A stretch of 64,000 nucleotides of DNA, from the NCBI GenBank assembly GCA_018881555.1, contig JACAXG010000012.1, positions 4,798,663-4,862,662 on the forward strand, in the 5' to 3' direction. How positions within the stretch are numbered: the first letter of the stretch is position 1; each line of letters starts with the position of its first letter. A program made the translations under genes and the position numbers. This document shows, piece by piece, positions 15,201 to 27,200 of this stretch. The notes below the pieces were generated by a model. That model was not told where the DNA came from and did no database searches. It was given only the letters and a program-made list of their open reading frames with translations. Origin of the DNA: Amblyornis subalaris (lineage: Eukaryota > Chordata > Aves > Passeriformes > Ptilonorhynchidae).

Positions 15201-18200
15201 CCTGAAACATCAGCCTCAAGTCTGAAAACTTCACCTGCTTTCAGCACTAAGGTGTCCTTGTATTTAGCATCCACCTTTATCCTTGGTGCTTCAATGTCAT
15301 CTCTACAAGTGATTGCATCTGATGGTTCTGAGGGCTGACTAACAGCTCCACCAGCATTCCTAGCAATCACACGGAATTCATAGGCAGCATCTTCTGTCAA
15401 ACCACTTACAGTGAATTCAGTCTCTAGTATATTGCTGAAATTAGCCTTCAGCCAACGGCCATTAGGAAGGTCTCTTTTTTCAACAGTGTAGCCAGTTATC
15501 TTAAAACCTCCATTATATTCTGGTTTANTCCACTTCAGTGTAACTGCATGTCTTGTAATGTTCAGAGGTATTGGCTTACCAGGTGGATCTATTGGGTCCA
15601 GGGCAAACACAGGCTCAGATGGCTTGCTTGGCTTACTCTTCCCAGCCAGATTTTCTGCTATAACACGGAATTCATACGCAATGCCATCAGTAAGTCCAGA
15701 TGATTTAAAGATATTGCCTGACACCAACATTTTACTTACAGTCTGCCAAACAATGCTGTTTCTCTCTTTTCTTTCAACATGATATCCCAGTATTGGGCTT
15801 CCACCATCGGTAACCGGCTCATTCCAGCTAATGGTCATGGTTTCTTTGGTGACTGCAATCACCTGAGGAGTGCCAGGAGGCCCAGGTACCTTAAATGGGT
15901 AGTTGGCAACTACAGACTCTGAAGTAATGGCTGGACCAACTCCATATCTATTTTGAGCTTTAACACGAAACTGATACTCAACTCCAGTAGTAAGACGAAT
16001 GGCTTTAAATGTAGTACGTATGACTGTAGTTGCCAATTCAGTCCATGTGGTACTGTCAGTTTGACGCATTTCTACAACATAGTTACTTATTGGTACACCG
16101 CCATCATTCAAAGGAGGCTCCCACGAGAATGTTAGGAAATCAGATGAAATCTCTTCAAATTTGATTGGTCCAGTAGGAGGTCCAGGTATGTCATGAACCT
16201 GAACCGTGATTACTTCACTAACTTCTCCAACAATATTTTTAGCTGACAGTGGGTATTGACCACTATCACTTCGAATGCATTCGTTGATGGTTAGTATGGT
16301 TGCAGTTGCAGTATTTTCATAATTTACCCTTTGTGTTTGCTTAAGTATCTGGTCTTCTTTCTTCCAAGTCACAGTAGGCCTTGGACGACCAAGAACAGGG
16401 ATTTCAATCTTAATATTGTCACCAGCTCTGGCAATGACTGTTTTCTGGTAAAGAGCACGGAGGTCAAACTCTGGTAGCATCGTTTGCTCCTTGATAATAA
16501 CTGGTCTGCTTTCTCTTGGGGCGCTTCTTCCAGCACTGTTAACTGCCATAACCTGGAAAGTATACTCTTCATTTTCAGTTAGATTCTTTACTACACAGTC
16601 CAGTGTTTTTACAGTGGTGATGTGTGCCCACTGGTTGGTTCCTTTTCTCTGTGCTTCAATTACATACCCAGTGATCTTGCTGCCACCATCGTGTTCTGGT
16701 TTTGGCCAAGCTAGGCTAACTGAGTTCCGTGTTATATCCATAATATTAAGGCTCTCAGGTGGGGATGGGGCCTCAGAAGCTCTTACTGGTTCTGCAGTTT
16801 CAGCTGGTTCACCAATACCATACTCATTTTCAGCCAGTACTCTGAAGTAGTATTCACACCCCTCAGCCAAATTAGGAATCCTGAAGGAACACTTCTGGCA
16901 GTTGGTTGTGACTGTTGAATAAGCCTTCCGAGTTGATTCACGTTTCTCAACAATATAGTTTGTTATACGTGAACCTCCATCTACCAGAGGCATATCCCAT
17001 TGGAGGGTGATGCTGTCTTTGGTTATTTCTCTAGGCTTAAGGTTTATTGGTGGACCTGGTGTATCCAAGACTTTTACATTTACAAAGCCAGTCTTTTTAC
17101 CAGCAGCATTTTCAAGAGTCATTACATATTTTCCTGCATCATACCTGGTGCACTCTGTGACAATCAAGAGTGTAAAAGAGTCGGTATTTTCAATACTGGC
17201 ACGTCCTTTGAGTGAAACATCATCTTTTGTCCATGTAACTTCTGGAGTTGGACGCCCTTTAATTGGCACAAAAATCCGAATAGTTAATCCAGCTCTAACA
17301 ACAAGTGTTCTTCTTAGCTCAGCATCTAGTTCAAAGTCAGGAATCTCTTCTCTGTCTTTGATTTCCACACTTGGAATTATTGCTGGTTCACCAACACCTG
17401 CAGCATTCATGGCAGAGATTCTGAAATTGTACTTGGCTCCTGTCTGCAGATGAGNTACAACAAACTGAGTGATTCTTAAAGCAGTCCCTATTGTGTCTTT
17501 CACCCATTCTTCTTCTCCTTCTTTTTGATGCTCTACTATATAGCCAGTGATGTCAAGACCACCATCATAGTGAGGCTTGCCCCAGGCTAAAGATGCACTT
17601 GTCTTTGTAGTATCTGTCACTCTTGCATTTGCAGGTGGACCTGGTGGGTCTGAAAAGCAAGTAAAAGACAAAACATTACATTACAGCAGAAGTCATTCTT
17701 AAGCTCTCTGAATGTGCTCCCTGCCCATCCCACCCAACCCCAAAAAGAAAAAGCATGATACTGACATGCAACATCTTTGCAAAGGACTGAGTTTGAAGTA
17801 TCGCTTGGTGGTCCAACTCCTGCTCTATTTTCTGCACTGACACGGAATTCATATTCATTTCCTTCCAGAAGACCAGTTACTTTGCATCTAAGATCTGAAA
17901 CTGGTTTCTTTGTTGCTCTAACCCATCTTAAACCTTTCTTTTCTCTTCGCTCCACATGGTAACCTGTGATTTCACTTCCACCATCATCTACTGGCCTTTT
18001 CCAGGTAACTGTGACAGTATTTTTAGTCACATTTGTTACTTCTGGTTTTCCAGGAGGGCCTGGAGGACCTGTTCAGGAAGAAAGAAGTACAATTAAACCA
18101 AAACCGAAGTCTTTAGAAATTAATAAAACCACTGGAATCTCTTAGCTTGTTCTACTTACCAAATCTATCCACCATTTTAACTGGTTCTGATTGTACCGGT

Positions 18201-21200
18201 TCACCCTTGCCATACTGGTTTACTGCTGAGACACGGAAAACATATTCATTTCCTTGAATAAGCTTGCTAACAACATGCCTACAGCTCTCAATGTTTTCAG
18301 CAACCAATGTCCAGAGCAGTCGACTAGTTTCTCTCTTTTCAAGAACATATGATTTGACTGGTGATCCACCATCTTCTGCAGGAGGTGTCCATGTAAGGGT
18401 CGCTTTTTCTGCTGAAACATTGCTGATCTCAATAGGCCCTGGAGGTCCTGGAATATCTAAAACTTTCACATGTACACTTTCCTGCTTAGTGCCAAAAGGA
18501 TTGGTTGCAGTGATTGTGTATTCTCCAGAATCTTTTCTGGCTGCATATTTGACAGTTAGTGTAGAAGAGGTTGGTTTGGTTTCAATGTGCACAAGCTCTG
18601 AAGGTCTAAAATCTTTTCCAGCTTTTGACCATGCTGAAGTTGGAGGTGGTTTGCCACGGATACTAATAGCAGACAGTGTGATGGTGTCTCCTGCTTTTAC
18701 TGTTAAACCCTCCTTCAAAGTAGGATCCAGAACAATGCTTGGTGCCTCTGTCAAAACAAAGACAAAAAAATCCTGATTGTTACAAGAACACAGGGAAAAG
18801 AAACAAAAGAGATTTGGTATTAATTATTCGAGTAAAATTCTACCTTTTCAATGCCATCTACATACCATACTCATCCTTGCATATTATAGTTCCTGTGGAT
18901 TCAGATGGAGGACTGATAGCTCCAGCGGTGTTCTTTGCCCTAATTCTGAACTCATATTTGGAGCCTTCAATAAGGTCAGTTACAGTAAATGCACAGTCTG
19001 GAACATTCACGTGATTAGCTTTTGTCCAAGTCTTTTTGGGTAAATCACGCTTTTCAACAATATAGCCAGTTAATTTATGTCCACCATCATATTTTGGTTC
19101 TGTCCAAATGAGTGTTACTGAGTTCCTGGTTACATTGATAACTTCAGGTTTCCCAGGGGGATCTAAAAGAAAAAATAATAAATAGTAGTCAAACAAGAGC
19201 TGTTTCAAATTTCAGAATTTTCCTTTTTATTCTCCTGATGACTTACCAATAGGATCAAGTGCCACAACTGGTTCAGATGGAAGACTTGGTTTACCTACTC
19301 CAGCCATATTGATTGCCATTACTCTGAATTCATATTCCAGACCTTCAGTTAACCCTGTCACTCTGAAATCTTTCATTCTTATTGGCGTTTGATTTGCTCT
19401 CTTCCACAGAAGACTGTTTCTTTCTTTAACTTCAATGTGATAACCTAGAAGATAAATGATGAGATGAAAATATGGGGAGGTTTCTAGAAATCTGAATTTC
19501 TCACAGCATTGTGAAACATCATACTGCCTGTATTGCATGTTGCATAGGCATTGTGCAAGAGGAGCACTGAAAAACAGATTAAGAAATGGATGTGGACATA
19601 CATGACAGATGTATGTAATTGCAATGATGAGATGTTTGTAAATGCAAATTGCTAATTTTATAGACCCAAGTATTGTCACATACAGGTGAGTTTGGTTTTA
19701 TTTCTTCAGATGTTTTGGCTCTGAGCAAAAATATTGTTTTGCAGTTAGTATTTTCCCAACATTTGAGTTTTGATTTTTTTAAAAACAGGAATTAAACCAG
19801 TGAAATCAATCAATTAATCAGTGTATCAAATCAATCAATCAATCAATCAATCACTCAATTTAGCACATAAACACCTGTGAGTTTTATCTTGCCTTTTGAC
19901 AGAGAGAAAGAAATATTAAGAACTGAAATACTAGGGAGGTTCTGGGGGATGTACCTGTGATTGGTGAACCTCCAGTTCTTCTGGGATCAGTCCAAGTTAA
20001 AGCTACAGATTCATGCCGAACAGCAACAATGTTGGGAGGTGGAGGAGCATCTGGCACATCTAAACAATATTGAAAACATGCAGTAATGTTAAAAATTATT
20101 ACCGCCCCTAAAATAAATTTTTTAAATTTCAGAAATTATAATGGATACTTACCAAATGGATGTTTTGCAATAACAGGGTCTGATTTAAGACCTTCCCCTA
20201 CTCCATATTTATTTTCAGCCTTGATCCTGAATGTATATTCATTTCCTTCATGAAGTCTTGTAACTCTAAATGTGGTTTTCTGGACTGCAGAGGCACAAGT
20301 CACCCACTTATTGTTTATATTATCTCTCTTCTCTAGAACATAGTTAGTGATTTCTGAACCACCATCATCTTTTGGAGGGCCCCACTTTAAGGTTATGGCA
20401 TCAGCTGTGACTTCTTCAAATTTCACCGGACCTGTTGGTATGCCAGGTTTGCCAACAACTTTCACAAAAATAGTGCCTTCCTTGCTGCCAGCAGCATTCT
20501 TCAGAGTTATTGTGTATTTTCCAGCATCAGCTTTCTGGCAGTCATGTACTACAAGAGTGGTGTTAACTGCTGTAGAATCAAACGCAACTCTTCCACTCTC
20601 AGTAATTGCCTGGTCTTCATCCTTCTTCCAAGTTACGGTCGGGACAGGCTTGCCTTTCATAGGGATTTTAAGACGGAAATTGCTACCCTCTTTAGCTGTA
20701 TAGCACAAATCAGGTAGATCTCTTAAGTCAAGGTCAGGTGCCACTGTAAAAAATGAAGGAGACCAGTTATTCCACTATGCATAAACCCTGTAGTAAAATT
20801 AAGATGCTGTTTTAACAGTGTCTTATTTCTATGTATGCATAGCAATTATAGTACACATAAAATATAATTTGGGTAAGTAAAGCATTGAATTAATGATCTT
20901 GCTTCTCACCAACATCATCTCTTGCTACAATTGTGATCTCTGATGGAGTTCCATATCCAGCATCATTTTGGGCCCTCACTCTAAAAGTGTATTCTTGTCC
21001 TTCTTTTAAGTCTCTCATTGAAAAATGGAGGTTCTTTCCCCGCATGACTTCTTGCCATTTATCTTCACCAATCAGGACCTCAACAACATATGCAAAAATA
21101 CGGCTTCCACCATCGCTGATAGGTTTTTTCCATACCAAATTGCATGAAGATTTTGTTACAGCTGATGCTTTTAGATCCACAACTGGCCCAGGTGTTTCTA

Positions 21201-24200
21201 GAAGGAAGAAAAGCATACTAAGTGTCCATTCAAGAGACAAATAAAAATTATTTGAATTAAAAAAATAAGTGAAATGGATTCATTTTTCCTACCAGAAGCT
21301 TTGACAGCATCACGAGTTTCACAGGGATCACCAATACCATACTCATTTTCAGCAAAAACTCTGAAGAAGTAAGATTTGCCTTCTTCTAAGTTAGTTATCC
21401 TGTAGCTTGTCTTTGGGCATTCTGTAGTAACTGTGGACCATGATTTTCTTTCTGCATCACGTTTTTCAACAACATAATTTGTGATTGGACTGCCCCCATC
21501 TACTAGAGGAGGTTCCCATGTAATGAAGGCAGAATCCTTAGATGCTTCCTTTACAATCAGGTTAATGGGCGGGCCTGGAGTATCTGCATAAACACAATAT
21601 CACCATATTTTATTTAGTAACATAATTTAAAAAATCAGTTGAAAAGTTAACAAATATATTGTAATGGGGAAAGCCCTGAGACTTACCAAGTACTTTTACA
21701 ACAATGGTGTACGCCTTTTTGCCACAGCTGTTCTCCAGACTGAGGACATATTTTCCAGCATCATATTTATTTACATTTTCACAACGCAGGAAGGTATCAA
21801 AATCAGTTGACTTGATGTCTAATCCTTGTCTATCTCTTAGGTTGGCACCGACTTTAGACCATGAAATCTTTGGAGGTGGACGTCCTCTTACTGGCACATA
21901 AAGTCTCATTGTGACTCCAGCACGCAACACAAGGACTTTCCTTAGTTCTGCATCAAGTTCTCCTTCAGGTGGAACTGTGTGTTTAACAAAAAGCCCCATA
22001 ATTAAACCATCATCTTTAAGACTATCACAAATGTCACTGTGACAAAAAGTCCCCTTTTACTGGCATTTCACTAGACTAACCAACTTCTCATGCCTATGAT
22101 GATGCTAGTGAGTGTTCTGACTCCTGTTTGAAGGTAATTTGCAAATTTGCCATTTTTTTGCACTAATTTCACCTCCTTTTTTTTCCTGCCTTTTCTACCA
22201 TTTATGTTAGAAAGACTCCTCAAAGGAGTTTCAGAGCCTCCTGGACTCTACTGCTTTTTGTGAACCCAGACAGTTTTGTGAAGCAATGCTTTTATACATT
22301 CAGCAAAATGCATACGAAAGCCAGCATGTCTCTTAAGGAGTAAGTGTCATGCAATCAAAGGGTGTCACACAGTTGCTTAGGATAGTAATCTTGTCTTCAA
22401 ATTACTTAGAAGATATGGAGATGACTGAAAGCTTTAAGAAAGATGAGCAGTCCGAAAATTCTAATTTTAGGATTAGAAAATGAAAAAAATTTTGAAGATC
22501 CAGTAGGAAGCAGAAGACTATAAAGCATACAAATGAAAAAAGCAGACACCAGCTAAATTCTACTCTGTTCCCAACTGCCCTGTTCTCTTCCAAATAAGTC
22601 AGTTTTAGTGCACGTTTTTTGAGTAATAATGTTCCAAATGAATCTGTGCCTGTGACCTGTGACAGAGTGTGTCTTTGGAACTCATCCCATTAATTAAAGC
22701 AAAATTCAACAAGGAAATTTGTTTTCAGTGAACATACTTAGAATGTCTTTGGCAGTGTGTTTATCAGGAACATCGCTTGGATCACTGTATCCAATCTTAT
22801 TGACAGCATAAACACGGAACTGGTATTCTGTATCTTCCATCAGCCCTGTTACCACAAATTGTGTAGCTTGTAAATTCTTTGGTAGATTGCATCTGACCCA
22901 GTTATCTGTGTCAGCTCTTTTTGATTCCACTAGATAACCAATAATAGGGCTTCCTCCATCATATGCTGGTTTGCTCCATGACAGGCTTATCGAATTACGA
23001 GTAGTATCAACCACTTTTGGGAAAGCAGGTGGGCCAGGAGGATCTGGGAATTAAAATAATATAAAGTTATCATACCAAATGCTGTATGATAGTATTTGGA
23101 AATAATGATGGAAAATATCTGAGACTTTTGGCTTACATTGAGGATCACGAGCATACACTGCTTTAGATGGTGCACTAGGCTTGCCAGGTCCAGCTTTATT
23201 CAATGCTATCACCCGGAACTCATATTCTGTTCCTTCTTGAAGTCCAGTAGCTTTAACAGTTCTTTCAATGACAGGCTTTCTGTTTACTTTTGTCCAATTA
23301 AGAGCCTTAGTTTCACGCTTCTCAAGTATATAACCAGTTATTGGGGATCCGCCATCACTAGCTGGTGGCTTCCAGCTAACAGTCATAAAGTCTTTTGTCA
23401 CATTGCTAATTACTGGTGGATCACAAGGTCCGGGTACATCTGTGGAAATATATTTGAAAATTATGTTCACATTCTTAAATGTAGATAAAAAAACAGTGAC
23501 TAATGAAAGTATTCCACAAAGCACTTACCATATGGATTCTTAGCAACTGCTGGTTCAGTCAAGATAGGGTCTCCAACACCATATTTGTTTTCAGCACAAA
23601 TGCGGAACTGATACTCGTGTCCTTCTATTAGTTTCTCCACTGTGCAGCTTGTAATGGGTACATTGGCACTGACTTGGGCCCAGTTAGGTCTGCTTGTTTC
23701 ACGCTTGTCTACAATGTAGTTAGTAATTTCTGAACCTCCATCTTCCAGAGGAGGCTCCCAAGAAAGCATTGCACGATCTGCATACATATGTTTGATTTTG
23801 ACGGAGGCTGGTGGGCCAGGCTTATCTAGAACAATGAACATCACATTGTTATAGTTCTATCTCTTGCTATATAATTTAAATACATTATAAATGTATTTAT
23901 TAATAGACTGTCTTTAGCTTACCCAGTACTTTAAGCCTAATGGTTGCTGACTTTGATCCACTTGCATTTTCAGCAGTAATAGTGTAGTCTCCTGTTTGCT
24001 TCCTGTTAACACTGAACAACTCAACTGTAGCAAGATTTCTCTTAGTGGTGATCTTAACACCTTCAGATGGCTTTAAAACTTCTCCTTCTTTCTTCCAGGT
24101 GATTGTTGGCATTGGCTTGCCATATACATTTGCCTCCAGACGCACATTAGTTCCAGCTTTTACTGTAAGCTGTGATTGCATAGACAGATCCAACTCTATT

Positions 24201-27200
24201 CTGGGTGGAACTGAAAGGAAAGAGTCCAAGAGTTAATCAATCTAGTAAGACATAAATGCCTCATTCTTCACATGAGTGTTAGTTCAACATGCACAGACTC
24301 TTACCAGAGTTATCAAATGCTTTTACATTCCTTACCATTTTCAGGATGAATGGTCACTGGATCAGAAGGTTCTGAAGGTCGGCTAATGTTAACTGCTGTC
24401 TTGGCAATAGCTCTAAATTGGTACTGAGCATTTTCTTCCAAACCAGTAGCAGTGTACTCTTCCAGGGGTATTTGATGTGGAGTTGTATTGCACCGAACCC
24501 ACTTATCACCAGGTAATTTGCAAGCTTCCACAAAGTACCCAATAAGTTTGCTACCACCATCATGCTTTGGTCTTGTCCATACCAGTGATGCAGTACTCTT
24601 AGTGACATCAATAACTTCAGGTTTTCCAGGGGGATCTATGGCAAATAAAGACATTTTATAGTATATTTTTCCAAAAAAGAGTTATCATATTAAAAATGGC
24701 TTTAATACCGCTGGATCCTATTTACTGCATACCCGCACCGTGCACTTACAGTGAAGTCATAGAAAACATGAAAATGTAAACTGAAGATTATAATGAGTTG
24801 CAGATATATTGAAAATTATCATAAAAACAGTAGTCTGTTGCAAAGTATTGGTATGTTTGGCTTACCAACTGGTGCTCTTGCTGTGACNAACTCAGTTGGT
24901 TTGCTAGGTTTACTTGCTCCAGCTCTGTTCAATGCATAGATTCTGAAAGTATACTCAAGACCTTCGATGAGCCCCACACAAGGATACTCCGTGGAGCGCA
25001 CAGCTGTGTCGTTAGCTTTCACCCACAGTAAACTGTTCCTTTCTTTGCGCTCAATGAGATAACCAGTAATTGGACTGCCTCCATCACTGTCTGGTTTATC
25101 CCAAGCAACAAAAATGCAGTCCTTATTGACCTTGGTAATACGTGCATTCTTTGGTTCACTAGGAACATCTAGAAAGAAATACAAAGATTGTATTGAACAT
25201 ATCAATTGTATGTTTTCTTACTAGAAAGATTAAATAGAGAAATGCTGCTATCGAAAACTGGCATACCAAATGGGAACCTTGCGATCATCTTGCCAGAAGC
25301 AAGCGGCTCAGAAATCCCAAAACGATTTTCAGCACGAACACGGAACATATACTCTTCTCCAGGAATCAGTTTTCCAATTCTGCAGCTTGTCTTTGTGACA
25401 GAAGATAAAGCTGTTACCCAGTCTCCTCGGCTTACATCACATTTCTCAACTACATAGTTTGTAATATTGCTGCCACCATCTTCAAGAGGTATATGCCATG
25501 AAAGAGTGCAAGCATCAGCATCTATTTCAGAAATATCAAATGGAGGCTGTGGCGGACCTGGTTTATCTGCACAAAAAAAGTTTATTAAGAAAAAAGGGAT
25601 GAAAGAGAATGATAACCACTGGAATATACTAAAACCAGCTTTACAGAAAGCTGGACTGAAAAACAACCAAATGGAACATACCCATGACTGTCACTCTGAT
25701 TTTCTGACTGTCAGTACCAGAGCTATTTTCTGCAGTAAGAGTGTAAAAATCAGAATCTTTTCTAGTCACATCCTTAATGATAAGAACAGAAGACTTTTCT
25801 GCTTTATGCACAGCAAGGCGGCTGGATGTAACTACATCTTGATCTCCTTTCAACCATTTACAGACTGGCTGAGGCTTCCCATATACATGAGCTTCAATTC
25901 TCAGTTTCTTTCCAGCTTTAATGTGAACATGATCAGGCATCAGAATCTTAGGTGGGACTGTAAAAAAAAAAATCACACACAGGCAAATAAATTCAACTTT
26001 CGTGACATACTAATTTACATTTTCTTATTTTTTCATGTGAAACTTCTCTGCTTCTCTCTTAAGTGGAATCACTTGTACGAATGACTAGAAAATTTTTAAT
26101 TTATGTTCCACTTATGGACAACTACAGTTTCTGCAGCTAGCAATATCCATTCCGGTCTTACTTTTACATTATTGTACAGTTTATAAGAGAATATTTATGA
26201 ATTTGGATTGCCTTCACACACATTTATGTAGAGATTTGTCCACTATTAATGCATGAAATATAACTCCTCTTTTTATCTGAAACAGTTTGCTCACTAATTG
26301 CTGACTTTCTACAAGACAAACATGACGGAGAAGAAAGTTGCATCACAGTTGTATCCTTGAATTATTTTTCTCCTACTTCTTCTTTTGCACAAAATCAATT
26401 TTTTTTCCCAAAAGAAACCTGGCAGCATGTTTGGTGTACTTCCTGATGCCTTAAGGATAACTTTTGGATTTTTCTAACCCTGCACTGTACTAGTGTGTAA
26501 TTCTGAAATCCATATTATGTCCTTCACCTTCTTGTTAGACAAAACATTCTCTCTAAGCCTGGAAAACAAGGTCACTATCCTAGGCCTAAGGATAAACAAA
26601 AGTGAATTGGGAGGGGGTGAATGGGGGAATATTACTTCATTACCTGAAACTGTAATTGGACAATTAACTTCTGATAAGCAAATGTACCAAACCTATATCT
26701 GGGGGGGAAAACTCGTGATCGGGGTCCATCTTGGTTTAGCCTAGCATCGGCAAGGCTCTGTACCAGAGGTGTACCACTCAAAGGCCTCCAATAAATTCAT
26801 ACTTTTATTCACTAACTTTGTTCAGTCTCTGTTTCAGGTATGCCCAATTTTAGGCATCATTCCTTCTATTGGCTAGTTTTCATTCTCTTGTTCCTGTACC
26901 TCNCTCTTCCTCTTCCCATGTCCCAGATTAAGCAGGTTCTACTTATCTTGCCCTTATGCTACATCTTCCTGTGCCTCAGGGACCCTGACACTTAACTAGT
27001 CCAACCTGTCCTTCCTGCTTTTTGCTTTATATTCTCAACCAGCTTTACAATATAAACAACTTATTTTCTCTTACATTAAAACAGCTCCTGCTTTCCCATT
27101 TATCTCTCAAACTACCAGTCTGACAATTTTTAGTTTAAACTTCATTGAATGTCCTTATTATTTGTCCCTAATTCTTCTGGTTCCAACTGAAACTATACCT

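Larger units (their letters stand above)
17348..21974 (-). repeat. TTN: C-zone super-repeat C2 (11 domains over nine exons plus the start of the giant exon)
   Basis: Ig([10 protein letters not shown])-Fn3-Fn3-Ig-Fn3-Fn3-Fn3-Ig-Fn3-Fn3, with the last Fn3 ([10 protein letters not shown]) inside the giant exon. Two Ig-Fn3 pairs share exons and one Fn3 is split in two. Confidence 0.88.

Noticed and set aside
18264..18776. Plus-strand open frame of 170 codons
   Set aside because: Antisense shadow of the fused Ig-Fn3 exon at 18160-18747.
25467..26084. Plus-strand open frame of 205 codons
   Set aside because: It runs across a titin exon, a splice acceptor, another exon and an intron. It has no domain signature, and its second half is low-complexity AT-rich translation.
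26493..26744. Short plus-strand frame of 83 codons in the 1,446 bp intron
   Set aside because: No recognisable domain. It overlaps the candidate LTR block and is more likely non-coding.
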